Shown here piece by piece: positions 11,105 to 19,888 of a DNA stretch of 64,000 nt (positions within the stretch are counted from its first letter, which is position 1; every line of letters begins with the position of its first letter). This DNA comes from Mugil cephalus. Taxonomy: Eukaryota; Chordata; Actinopteri; Mugiliformes; Mugilidae. The position numbers and the translations under genes are program-made. The stretch covers positions 868,001-932,000 of the forward strand of contig NC_061776.1 of assembly GCF_022458985.1 (NCBI RefSeq). Direction: 5' to 3'. The notes under the pieces are model-generated. The model saw nothing but the letters and a program-made list of their open reading frames with translations. It was not told the DNA's origin and did no database searches.

Positions 11105-11800
11105 TATAGTGTATATATTTGTTTACATTACACAAAGATAAAGATAAATTAATAAGATGTACAATAAAAATGTGTCAGATGCAGAGCATAGAGCAATAGA
11201 TGGTGTTTGTAATATTGTTGATGAGTCTCACAGCCCTTGGAAAGAAGCTGAGCTGGAGCCTTGATGTTTTGGTCCTGATGCATCGTAGTCTTTTTTATGA
11301 GGGGAGGAGGCTGAATAGTCTATTTGCTGGGTGGGTGGAGTCCGCCACGATGCAGGCTGCTCTGGGCTGAGTCCATTTTGCTTTATTCTCCTCAGTAAAT
11401 AGAGGTGTTGTTGGACCTTCTAGACCACGCTCTCTGTGTTTGTGGTCCAGTTGAAGTCACTGGAGATGAAGAGCCCCATGTACTTGATGCTGTGGACCAT
11501 CTCTACATTTTCTCCCTTGATGTGAAGGGGAGAGTGAACAGGTCACCTCTCCTGAAGTCCACCACCATCTCCTTTGTTTTCACCACATTAACCAGATATT
11601 GTTATCCCTGCATCAATCCATCAGATCCTGAAACTCCTGTCTATACACTGACTCGTCACCATGGGATATCTGTCCCACCACCGCCACCGTGTCATCCACC
11701 AGCTTCACCATACGACTGCCTGGGTGTTTGGTGGAGCAGTCATATGTGTTGTGAGTTGACTCCAGCTGGAGGATTCTCAGAGGCCTTAAGTAGAGGTGTC
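11105..11800 (-). mobile_element. L2-type LINE fragment, opposite strand
   Basis: Read on the - strand, VKLVDDTVAVVGQISHGDESVYRQE gives the RT catalytic box of an L2-like ORF2, with the DD pair present. It is followed by KYMGLFISSDFNWTTNTES and a C-terminus ending with FFPRAVRLINNITNT. Frames are broken by several stops. It meets the + strand L2 tail-to-tail around 11100. An open frame of about 400 bases on the + strand here is only its shadow. Confidence 0.75.
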
Positions 11801-12165
11801 TGACAGTGTCTCTTCCAGCAGGGTGCAGGACAATGATTTAGTCTGACCTTTCTGTCAGAATTATGAGGAGATCCAGATTATGAGCCTGCAGCAGCATCAT
11901 GTTCACACTTCCTCCTTCTGCTGCAACTGAGAAATTTCCCAGTTTGGGATGAATAAAGCGTCTGTCTGTCTGTGGTTTAGATATTTTTAGGCCAGCAGAG
12001 AAGGCCTTGCAGGTCCTGGCAGCCTGAAAGTCCAGACATAGGGAGTCACAAGCCAGTTTACTTCTTGTGCTGATCCAAAGTCTAGATAGATGGAGAGGGT
12101 TGTGTCAAGAAGTGAACCCAGCATAAAACCTTTGTCAAAATAAACATGTGAATCATAAACATGTC
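11801..12165. other. Non-coding remnant with a LINE-like 3' tail
   Basis: No gene is visible. The short tract TGAATAAAGCGTCTGTCTGT (11951-11970) looks like the 3' tail of an L2/RTE-type element, an AATAAA followed by a short tandem repeat. The rest has no recognisable protein similarity in six frames. Confidence 0.4.
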
Positions 12166-12552
12166 TTCCACTCCAGATCAGTCAGGACTCTTCTTAACAA
12201 TGACCACCATCTGAGCTGTTGACCTACAGGGTCCTGGTGGGAATAGAGCTACTGTTGGTTGAAGAAGGAGAGGAGGAAAACAAGAGTTTAGGACTGGAAG
12301 CCTGAGGAATGGAGGAGGAGTGTTCTGGTGATGATGATGACCTACAGAGGTATGAAGCTGATGAGCCATACAATGAAGATGTGGGAAAGAGTAGTGGAAG
12401 CTAGGCTAAGGGGAGACGTTAGCATTTGTGAGCAGCAGTATGGTTTGATGCTGGGAAAGAGCAGATGTGATATTTACCTTGAGAATGCTGATGTAGAAGT
12501 AGAGAGAAGGGCAGAAGGAGCTGCATTGTGTCTTTATAGATCTAGAGAAAAC
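12166..12552 (+). mobile_element. RTE-clade (Rex3/Expander-like) LINE, internally deleted
   Basis: The first 135 bases match the 5' segment of the RTE copy at 21280-21420. At about 12300 the sequence jumps to the RT domain (YRGMKLMSHTMKMWERVVEARL, then EQQYGLMLGKSRCDIYL), which matches 62620-62870. The missing middle includes endonuclease and N-terminal RT. It ends in the RT finger/palm region. Confidence 0.78.
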
Positions 12553-12800
12553 GTCTGGTTGTCCCAAGAACAAGGTTGAAGCTCAGAGGAGATCATTCTT
12601 TCTCTGCTGCAGTCCTCAAACTCTGGACCAGTTTCCCTCTGTAGGCTGTCCCAGACACTGCCTGGTTTAAATCCCTTCTTTAAACTCATTTTGATTCTTT
12701 GGTCTTTAATTCAGTTTGAGAGCTGCTCTTTCTGACTTTTTATTGTTTTTTTATCTGGTGCTTTTAATTCGGCATTTTGTTCTTTTTTTCTTTTCTACCT
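12553..12800 (+). mobile_element. Rex1/CR1-group LINE, C-terminal tail fragment
   Basis: The frame reads PRTRLKLRGDHSFSAAALKLW, the conserved end of ORF2 in Rex1/CR1/Jockey-type elements (usual form GDRAFSVAAPKLWNSLP). The same fragment with 75 more bases upstream occurs at 62940-63190. No target duplication was identified. Confidence 0.6.
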
Positions 12801-12856
12801 CTTTTCAAAGCTTCTGGAAGCCCCTTTTTCACACTGTTGAACTCAACATTTTATCT

Positions 12857-12871
12857 CCACTAGAGGGCGAC
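12857..12871 (+). promoter_or_regulatory. CTCF-like core motif 5' of V-A1
   Basis: CCACTAGAGGGCGAC matches the CTCF core consensus (CCASYAGRKGGCRS) at 13 of 14 positions. It lies 134 bp before the V-A1 ATG, on the same strand as the V. The same 15-mer recurs in front of V-A2, V-A3, V-A4 and V-A6. Binding is inferred, not shown. Confidence 0.5.
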
Positions 12872-13005
12872 ATTATCAAGTAGGCGGTGCACTACTTGTG
12901 CACCGGGTTCAACCATTGTGTCAATAATAACTGCTGCTTTGAAGAGAACAATTGTCAGACTGAATGTTGAACATCAGCTAGTTTCTCCTGTTGATTGTTG
13001 TACAG

Positions 13006-13480
13006 ATGGAACATTGGCTGTGGATTATTCTTGCTGCTCTATTCTTTGGTAAGATAGAAAGCTCAACATGTTTCCTCTTCACACACTTGAACACATTTAA
13101 GGCTGCTGATTGTTGTCCTTGAATCAATCATCTTTATTGATTCATCTCTTCCTCTGCATGTTCTGTTCTTCCCCAGAGTGTAAAGGAGAAGACAAAGTGA
13201 TCCAGACACCAGGAGATGTCATTGCTACTGAAGGAGACACTCTCACACTCAGCTGCACTTTTAAGGAAACTGGAGCAAACGACAATTTGTTCTGGTACAA
13301 ACAAGAAGAAAATGGTTTTCCGAAGTACATGCTGAAACGTGATAAGTTTGAAGGAGATGACAATGCTCCAGATTTCCCTAAACACAGATTTGATGCTAAA
13401 ATCAACCAGACTTTTGTTCCTCTGAAGATCCAGAAGCTTCATGTGTCTGACTCTGCTGTCTACTACTGTGCTCTGAGGCC
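13006..13480 (+). CDS. T-cell receptor alpha/delta V segment, family V-A (A1)
   Basis: The leader exon is 13006-13048 ([14 protein letters not shown]), with donor GTAAGA and a 128-bp intron. The V exon is 13177-13480, after the acceptor CCCCAG. The mature domain begins [15 protein letters not shown]. Conserved Ig V positions are present: first Cys in LTLSCTF, Trp in LFWYKQ and second Cys in DSAVYYCAL. The CDR1 region is KETGAND and the CDR2 region [10 protein letters not shown]. The product is the antigen-binding domain of a TCR alpha or delta chain on T cells, made after V(D)J joining. The open frame continues through the RSS to TAA 13527-13529, but I end the exon at the heptamer. The alpha/delta assignment follows from the 23-type RSS and V features; no C gene is in view to confirm it. 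Confidence 0.88.
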
Positions 13481-13518
13481 CACAGTGACAGGAAACACCA
13501 AAACTCTGAACAAAAACC
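13481..13518 (+). promoter_or_regulatory. 23-type recombination signal sequence of V-A1
   Basis: Heptamer CACAGTG (13481-13487), a 22-bp spacer and nonamer ACAAAAACC (13510-13518). It directs RAG cleavage at the V 3' end. Both conserved blocks match consensus, so it should be usable. Confidence 0.9.
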
Positions 13519-13925
13519 TTTGGAGCTAAGACAACACAATACTCCACAAAATCTACTAGAGGGAGCCACACTCTGTTCTTCTTCTATGGTTGGTTAGGAT
13601 ACAGTCTTCTCTAGATTCATTGTAGAGGTGATAGAACATCAACATCCTCAATATGTTAAATGGACACATGGTCAGAACCATGTGTCTAAAGGTGGTGAGA
13701 GAAACATAAACCATAGAAACGTTAAAAGACACTAGTCAGTGTGAGGATGAAATGTTGTGTTATTGTGTAAATGTGTCTTCTCTACTCTCTGATAGTAGTT
13801 AAACATTGTGATCAGTGGTGTTGAATGCAGTTCTTAGATCTAACAGAGCTCCAGGTTCTAAGTGTCAGTGTTCACATCACAACTGAATCAAACTCATCAT
13901 CGTGGAAACTTAGAAAAATACTAAA

Positions 13926-14260
13926 ATGAGAAAGTTTCTGTCCAAACAAGATTCAGAAAATCTCCTTTGTGTTGTTCTTTCTTGTTGCTTGGACCACTGT
14001 AATGAATTCCTTACTGGCCTCCACAATCAGACAATAAGAGAACTGGCACTGATTCAAAATACTGCTGCTACAACAGTAAGAAGAGAGAAAACTAAACTCC
14101 AGATATTACATCTTTCCACTGGTTTCAGTTCAGTCTAAAGTGAAATGTAGGGCCTTACTTGTTGTGTGTAAGTCTCCAGGGTGGATGCTAGACTATTTAA
14201 CCTTGGATATGTGGGTCCTATCAAGTAGCTTAATGACTGTAGGCAGTGTCAGAGTGAGGC
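13926..14260 (+). mobile_element. Rex1/CR1-group LINE RT-thumb fragment between V-A1 and V-B1
   Basis: The translation shows CCLDHCNEFLTGLHNQTIREL followed by ALIQNTAAT, which corresponds to the LDYCNSLLTGLP...LIQNAAAR block near the C-terminus of Rex1/CR1-like ORF2. Related copies lie at 25130-25445 and about 43675-43960, always just 5' of a V-B promoter. It is therefore part of the duplicated cassette rather than an independent insertion each time. Confidence 0.65.
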
Positions 14261-14329
14261 TGTATGTCCTGGTTGCAGCTGATACTAAAGCTCCACTAAG
14301 TCAGATCACCACTCTTTAGAGCTGTGCTG

Positions 14330-14460
14330 AGCTCAATGAACTAGTCTCCTCCTACTGACTGACTGACTGCAGCTGTGAACATCAGACCAAACACAACTCA
14401 TACAACCACTCACAACTAACTGACACTGAACATCAGTTCCAACAGTTCACGTCTGTCAAC
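14330..14460 (+). promoter_or_regulatory. Upstream region of V-B1
   Basis: About 130 bp before the V-B1 ATG is nearly identical before V-B2 (27155-27285), including a CTGACTGACTG tract and CACGTCTGTCAAC just before the ATG. It has no TATA box. It is a promoter by position and conservation only. Confidence 0.4.
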
Positions 14461-15058
14461 ATGGAAAAACTGGCTGTGATTCTGGTCTGTTCAGCTCTCG
14501 TAGGTACGTATGTTTCTGACAACAACACCTGGAACACAAAGACACTTTCAAAGCATTACTCGTCCACTTTGGATTTTCTTGGAGCTGGAGTTCAATGTTG
14601 AACATTTGACACATTTTACATTACAAAGATGTGACGAGTTCATCAATAAGAACTGCTGACGACACTGTTAGCAGCATCACTGAGTCTTTCAAAGGATGGA
14701 CATGTGACTGTGGAACAGGACTGTAGATATAACATGTTGTTTCATCTCTAGGTCACAGCTTGGAAGATGATATTACTGCCATCAGAGCTGAAGTGTTTTC
14801 ATCAGAGGGCAGTAGTGTTACTCTGTCCTGTAACTATTCCGTCAAAGCTGATAATCTCCAGTGGTATCGACAGGATCCTGGATCAGCTCCTCAGTTCCTT
14901 CTATTGATCACTGATACAAAAGATCCCAACGTGGTGACAGCAACACTTCCACACCCTGGACTGACTGCTAAACTGAACCAGGAGAGAAATGGAGTCGACC
15001 TGGAGATCTCCTCTGCTGCAGTGACAGACTCTGCTGTGTACTACTGTGCTCTGAGGCC
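14461..15058 (+). CDS. T-cell receptor alpha/delta V segment, family V-B (B1)
   Basis: The leader exon is 14461-14503 (MEKLAVILVCSALV), with donor GTACGT and a 248-bp intron. The V exon is 14752-15058, after CTCTAG. The mature domain starts GHSLEDDITAIRAEVF. The first Cys is in VTLSCNYS, Trp in LQWYRQDPGS and the second Cys in [11 protein letters not shown]. The WYRQDPG...QFLLLI pattern is typical of TRAV domains. The body is unrelated to V-A in CDR and framework detail, yet the last codons, RSS and flank are the V-A 3' module. The open frame reads on past the RSS to 15137, which I do not count as coding. B1 and B2 are almost identical. Confidence 0.9.
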
Positions 15059-15096
15059 CACAGTGACAGGAAACACCAAAACTCTGAACAAAAACC
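15059..15096 (+). promoter_or_regulatory. 23-type RSS of V-B1
   Basis: CACAGTG (15059-15065), a 22-bp spacer and ACAAAAACC (15088-15096). The spacer is identical to that of V-A1, showing a common 3' module. Confidence 0.9.
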
Positions 15097-15130
15097 TTTG
15101 GAGCAAAGACAACACAATACTCCACAACAT

Positions 15131-15145
15131 CCACTAGAGGGAGCC
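15131..15145 (+). promoter_or_regulatory. CTCF-like variant motif 3' of V-B1
   Basis: CCACTAGAGGGAGCC lies 34 bp after the nonamer. It differs from the CTCF core at one key position (GGGA instead of GGGC). The same motif follows V-A2 (19923), V-B2 (27956) and V-A3 (37129). Whether CTCF binds is unknown. Confidence 0.35.
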
Positions 15146-15239
15146 ACACTCTGTTCAACCACTGATTTCTGACTCATTGGACTGAGGACAAAGACAACAG
15201 AGAAATGAAGCAGTTGACATCTGAGACAGAGCTGCTGTT

Positions 15240-15402
15240 GAAGCAGAGAAGAATTTGATTGGTTGAGTTGAAGTCAAGCTGTAACTGGCCCCGCCCACTC
15301 AACATCATCAGCTCATCCAATGACATTATTTCTTCCTCATTCTACTCTGGTGGAAGAACATTGTTGATGTGCTGTCTGTCTGGCTTTAATAACTCCAAAG
15401 AC
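15240..15402 (+). promoter_or_regulatory. V-C1 promoter region (CCAAT and GC boxes)
   Basis: This block is nearly unchanged before V-C1, C2, C3 and C4. It holds an inverted CCAAT box (ATTGG, 15258-15262), a GC box (CCCCGCCC, 15289-15296), a direct CCAAT (15317-15321) followed by TGACATTA, and TTCCTC, which could serve an Ets factor. The ATG is about 80 bp further on. Function is inferred from motif content and conservation. Confidence 0.5.
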
Positions 15403-16015
15403 ATGTTGCTTTACCTCTTTTTGCTTCTATCTCGCATTATAGGTGAGTTGAAGAACAGGGATTCAAGTTTTGTTGAAGCTGCTGCATTAACCCGATATAC
15501 AGACTGCACTTCACAACTCTTCTTGTTTCTTTGCTCTGATACAATGAAAATCATCTTTTCATCATCTTCTACATTGAACTGACAGAGTTGTACAGTTGAT
15601 TTTGTTGTGAATGTCCACAGAGTAACACTGTACAGGAGACATTTTCCACTGTCTTCTCCTCTCAGCCTCATGGACAATGTTAGTCTAATGGCTTCATGTT
15701 CTCTACTTTTTCCAGGACTAACAGCTGGAGACACAATCTCTCCTGATGAAGATGAAGTCAGTGGAAGAGAAAGACAATCTGTCACACTCTCATGCAACTA
15801 TCAGACAGATGCAAGTGGTGCTGATCTTTACTGGTACAGACATCATTCTGACCTTCAGGCTCCTCAGTTTATTCTCTGGAAGAGAGGAAAAGGTGGCTCA
15901 AATCAATACATTCCTGATAAACGCTATACATCAAAAACAACAGATTCATCAACTGAACTGACCATAACAGACCTAACCCTGGCAGACACAGCTCTCTACT
16001 ACTGTGCTCTAGAAA
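15403..16015 (+). CDS. T-cell receptor alpha/delta V segment, family V-C (C1)
   Basis: The leader exon is 15403-15442 (MLLYLFLLLSRII), with donor GTGAGT and a 273-bp intron. The V exon is 15716-16015, after TTCCAG. The mature domain starts GLTAGDTISPDEDEVSG. The first Cys is in VTLSCNYQ, Trp in LYWYRHHSDLQAPQFILW and the second Cys in DTALYYCALET. The CDR1 region is TDASGAD and the CDR2 region KRGKGGSNQY. An open frame starts inside the intron at 15607, but the splice acceptor and the hydrophobic leader at 15403 make that start unlikely. It encodes a TCR variable domain after V-J or V-D-J joining. Confidence 0.9.
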
Positions 16016-16054
16016 CACAGTGATACAAAGTGTAGAAGAGGCTGTACAAAAACC
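16016..16054 (+). promoter_or_regulatory. 23-type RSS of V-C1
   Basis: CACAGTG (16016-16022), an exact 23-bp spacer and ACAAAAACC (16046-16054). The spacer is unlike the V-A/V-B spacer and is shared by all V-C copies. Confidence 0.92.
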
Positions 16055-16059
16055 TGAAC

Positions 16060-16300
16060 CCAGATATGTGACTACTCTTCAAAGAGGAGGGAAGTGGTAT
16101 TCAAACCACAGCTTCATATCAGATGGATTCTGCTAATTCCTGTTTTCTCAGAGTCACTGTGGTTACAGCTGCTAATGAAACACTGTGGGAGGATTCACAT
16201 GAGCAGCAAATCCACATCAATGACAAACCAACTGAAGGTTCACACACTAAACACCATGGACACTAACAACAGAATAATTTTACATACAAAGTAAAACTAC
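16060..16300 (+). repeat. Conserved V-C 3' flank
   Basis: About 240 bp after the V-C1 RSS recurs almost unchanged after C2 (20853-21090) and C3 (28885-29120), and in degraded form after C5, C6 and C7. It is missing after C4, where foreign sequence joins inside the RSS. Short frames here have no V features. It marks the duplication unit. Confidence 0.7.
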
Positions 16301-17926
16301 AGGGGAGCGTATGTTTCTGCACTGAGATTATCCTACATTTATCTTTATGATCCATGTTGTTTATATCGTATTGCATTAATTATTTAGATGATATATATTC
16401 AGTGTTTTATATTTGACTCCATTATTGATAGGTCACATCAACTTCATCAGGAATGATCATGCTCACATTGCACATGCTGTGTTGTTTGGGTGTTATTAAA
16501 GTAAGTCATCTCCAACCTGAGGAAGGACATCATGTCTGGAAGCCACTGACTAAATGTGAGCGGAGCAGCATCCTTCCACCAAGCATCACACATCTAGAGT
16601 TACCGTAATCACTACATTTATAGGGTTTAGGGTTTATTTTCAGAGCGGCCGTACTACCACCACTACTCCTACTACTAATAGCAGACCACAAGGCAAATAT
16701 GGAGACAAGAAGCAAGGCAGGGCAACCACAGCCATGAGCCTAGCTTCAACAAACCAAACATCCAGCAAACACAACTCGACAGCTAACGGTGCAAAGCTGG
16801 AGGCACTAGTTACCTGTGAGACAGAACACTAAGCCCCACAAGCAGCCAACAAGAAGGAACTACAACTACAACACCGACCTACAACAGATCAGCATTAACA
16901 CCGCACACCATAAACATCCTTCAAACGTCCTATGACGGTTACATACCTGGCGACCGAACCCACTGCGCATACAGACCAGGTCCAACGGCTCGAGAAGCTG
17001 CACGCGGCCCACACGCTTCAGGAGAGGTGAGAGACTGACACCGTACAGCGGGACATATCAACCTGTCCACATTAGCGGCTCATGACGCTGCTGACCTACA
17101 GGTGGCGCGATAAGGGGCGTGTCCCACCTGACGCTATCGTCCTTCACACCGACCCGGAGGAACACGACAACGAAAACAATCACCCGAGGCCTGTATCACG
17201 AAGCGAGCTCAACTTATCCGGCTTTACTCCAACTTATCCAGCTGAACTTATCCTGAACAGCTGATTGGCCGGTGGGCGGAGCCTTTTATCGGATTCAGAT
17301 AAATCCTGAAAGTTACTTCGTTCGGACAGTACAATATCACTCAGAATGTCAAACAAGAGTCTGCAGTATTAAAAAGAAAAAAACTTTCGCTGCTGCATTC
17401 ATGCTATTATGCAGTTTCAATACCTCCTTTTTTGCTCTCCACCAAAAAGAAGTGTCTCAGTTCATAAACTCGAAAATCTTCCTCCAAAGTCATCTCTTGA
17501 TCTTTTCAACATTATTTCAAGACGAAAAAGTCATTCAGGATGGCAGCATTTCAAGCACATATTCCACTTCCATTGTTCAAGTCCATGCGTCAGGCCGACA
17601 TTACTGTCTCCAATAATGAAGGAATCCACAGCTCGTCATTGGCTACTGTGCTGGCAAAACTTCATTCTGGTTTGTCTTGTAACCCTTATGTCCAGTTTCC
17701 TTCGTCTTACCACGTGGAGAAAGCAGTTGTGCAGTGTCAGACTTGCAGTTTGTGACCAAAAAGAATCCTGTGAGAGCTGGTTGATGGATGAAGCTGGTAA
17801 TTTATTGTAACATAAAAAACACAGAAAATAAAACGCATTGTTTGCATCAGTCTAATAACTGGCAGGACCAAGCTACAGCCAAACTAGATTGGAGGTCTCC
17901 ACGCAGCTTCACGCGCTGTGGTCAAT
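16301..17926. other. Intergenic sequence, no gene recognised
   Basis: Six-frame reading shows only short open frames without recognisable domains. GGCCTGTATCACGAAGCGAG (17189-17208), followed by repeated AACTTATCC units, resembles the terminal part of a fish DNA-transposon MITE, but no matching inverted end was found. The part from about 17250 on recurs in degraded form from 55070. Confidence 0.4.
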
Positions 17927-18563
17927 CAGTGCGTTTACATGCACGTGAAAAAAACTAATTATTGCCTTAATCGGACTATAACAAGAGAACTTAAGTGCAT
18001 GTAAACACGTTACTCCGATTAAAATTGGAGTTCTCATTATCCCATTGAGACACTCAGGGATTTTCTCCAGCATGTGTACAGTGAATGAAGTTTTCAGTGA
18101 GATGATGGTGTGTTCATGCTCCACCACCACCGAGCTGGCGTGTGACCCCGGAACAAAAACGTCCAAGAAAGCTGATCGCAGAAGAAGAAGATAAACAGAG
18201 CCGCTAGAAGAACCGTCTGAGGGATAGCCCGGATCTTACCTGCACCAGAATTAGCACGAACATTACGTACGAGATTTAAAAATGTACTATTATCCGTCTG
18301 GTTGTTGTTTGAAATGTCGGTCTGCTACATGAACGACCTTTTGTTTATTATATCACGTAATAGGTCAACCAGAAAACTAGCTGTATTAACATGGTATTAA
18401 CCCACTGAAAAGACACGTATCGCCCCCTAGTGTGGAGGAGGAGGACAAGTTCCCAATAGTTATTCGATTTTCTTCCGCTGCATGTAAAGGACTGTACAAG
18501 GACTGTAGTCAGAAAGTTGACTTTTGAGCATAGGTCGATTAAGCTCTGCATGTAAACGCACTG
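17927..18563. mobile_element. Non-autonomous DNA element with 17-bp perfect terminal inverted repeats
   Basis: The left end CAGTGCGTTTACATGCA (17927-17943) is matched by its exact reverse complement at 18547-18563. Further copies of the GCATGTAAA motif lie inside (near 17998 and 18480), as expected for sub-terminal transposase sites. It is 637 bp long and has no transposase frame. Target duplication is unclear: the left flank GTCAAT does not match the right flank ACTGAC. The superfamily is unassigned. A degraded copy lies at about 55720-56340. Confidence 0.7.
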
Positions 18564-18939
18564 ACTGACGGTCTCCTCTGGTGTGCGTCCCCCACTGATG
18601 CATGATGGGAGGCCATTCAAACAGTGGCACCATCACCACCTGTAGCGGGAACACACTCACAAACACAAAGACATAGCAAACAATGGAATTCAAATAAACT
18701 TAAATGTGGCTCCTACACCAATAACATGTGTCAACACACTGCTAGCCCTCTGTAGCCAGTGATGAGTGGCTGCCTAGTCGGCCCAACTGGAGGGAACTTA
18801 TAAAATAATAATAATGAAACTTTCACCACAGCACATAGGTTATCTGAACTTAAAAATAATAACTAGAACAAAAGTAGTGGACTGAACCAGCCCACATTGG
18901 GTGAAAGGTCCACCAGGACAATCCCTGGCAAGTCCAAAC

Positions 18940-19141
18940 CTGAAGGAGAGACAGAGAGATTCAGGGAGGAGCTGAGGACATTGAAGAGTCCAGTTTAGAA
19001 GGCAGCACTGTTACTCTGTCCTACAGATACTCCAGACCTGCTGAGAGCTCTGATTACTCCTTTTGGTATCAACAACATTTGTTGTGGAGATCTCCTCTGC
19101 TGCAGTGACAGACTCTGATCTGTACGACTGGGATCTGAGGC
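18940..19141 (+). pseudogene. TCR V pseudogene, V-D-like (psi1)
   Basis: The fragment begins in framework 1 (SSLEGSTVTLSYRYS), so the first Cys codon is Tyr. Trp is kept in YSFWYQQH. About 40 codons from CDR2 to framework 3 are deleted, and the tail reads VEISSAAVTDSDLYDWDLR, so the second Cys position is replaced (YDW instead of YYC). No leader exon is visible upstream. The heptamer CACAGTG (19142-19148) is intact, but the spacer is about 20 bp to a weak nonamer ACAAAAACA (19169-19177). It cannot encode a folded V domain. Confidence 0.75.
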
Positions 19142-19218
19142 CACAGTGACAGGAAACACAGAGTGGGAACAAAAACACCAGCTGACACACTGACAAGCTG
19201 CTGGAAGCCTTTTTATCT

Positions 19219-19233
19219 CCACTAGAGGGCGAC
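19219..19233 (+). promoter_or_regulatory. CTCF-like core motif 5' of V-A2
   Basis: The 15-mer is the same as before V-A1, on the same strand, 142 bp before the V-A2 ATG. It lies between the psi1 RSS and the V-A2 promoter. Confidence 0.5.
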
Positions 19234-19375
19234 ATTAACAAGTAGGCGGTGCACTACTTGTGCACTGGGTTCAACCATTGTGTCAATAATAACTGCTGCT
19301 GTGAAGAGAACAATTGTCAGACTGAATGTTGAACGTCAGCTTGTTTCTCCTGTTGATTTAAACCTTGTTGTACAG

Positions 19376-19850
19376 ATGGAACATTGGCTGTGGATTATTC
19401 TTGCTTCTCTTTTCTTTGGTAAGATAGAAAGCTCAACATGTTTCCTCTTCACACACTTGAACACATTTAAAGCTTCTGATTGTTGTCCTTGAATCAATCA
19501 TCTTTATTGATTCATCTCTTCCTCTGCATGTTCTGTTCTTCCCCAGAGTGTAAAGGAGAAGACAAAGTGATGCAGACACCAGGAGATGTCATTGCTACTG
19601 AAGGAGACACTCTCACACTCAACTGTACTTTTGAGACCAGTTCAACAACTCAAACATTGTTCTGGTACAAACAAGAAGAAAATAGTTTTCCGAAGTACAT
19701 GCTGAAACATGATAAGTTTGAAGGAGGTGACAATGCTCCAGATTTTCCTAAAGACAGTTTTGATGCTGAGCTCAAAGACAAATCAGTTCCTCTGAAGATC
19801 CAGAAGCTTCATGTGTCTGACTCTGCTGTGTACTACTGTGCTCTGAGGGC
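19376..19850 (+). CDS. T-cell receptor alpha/delta V segment, family V-A (A2)
   Basis: The leader exon is 19376-19418 ([14 protein letters not shown]) and the V exon 19547-19850. Cys, Trp and Cys are present (LNCTF, LFWYKQ, VYYCAL). Compared with A1 the changes cluster in CDR1 (ETSSTTQT) and in CDR2/framework 3 ([10 protein letters not shown], then [11 protein letters not shown]), whereas leader, intron and promoter are almost unchanged. The segment is followed by the flank that follows V-B1, and next comes V-C2 rather than a V-B. So A2 looks like a V-A body joined to a V-B 3' flank. Confidence 0.9.
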
Positions 19851-19888
19851 CACAGTGACAGGAAACACCAAAACTCTGAACAAAAACC
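19851..19888 (+). promoter_or_regulatory. 23-type RSS of V-A2
   Basis: CACAGTG (19851-19857), a 22-bp spacer and ACAAAAACC (19880-19888). A CTCF-like variant motif follows at 19923-19937. Confidence 0.9.

Noticed and set aside
11405..11803. Open frame of 132 codons on the + strand
   Set aside because: The opposite strand reads as L2 reverse transcriptase with its DD box, so the + frame is a shadow.
13184..13571. Long - strand frames under every V gene (also under 15137, 27962 and 36713-37156)
   Set aside because: They are antisense shadows of V exons, repeat only because the V genes repeat, and have no domain.
15086..15137. Coding extension of V-B1 beyond the heptamer
   Set aside because: The RSS is excised on rearrangement; the extension is not part of the receptor.
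15607..15715. Upstream in-frame ATG for V-C1 (and the same at 20400, 28432 and 37605)
   Set aside because: It lies in the intron. A hydrophobic leader with proper donor and acceptor exists upstream in every copy.
16130..16300. CACTGTG near 16157 as a reversed recombination heptamer in the V-C 3' flank
   Set aside because: No nonamer at 12 or 23 bp on the proper side. The match is probably chance.
17272..17810. Overlapping frames of 71-133 codons
   Set aside because: No recognisable domain; they overlap in three frames and decay in the second copy near 55.3 kb.
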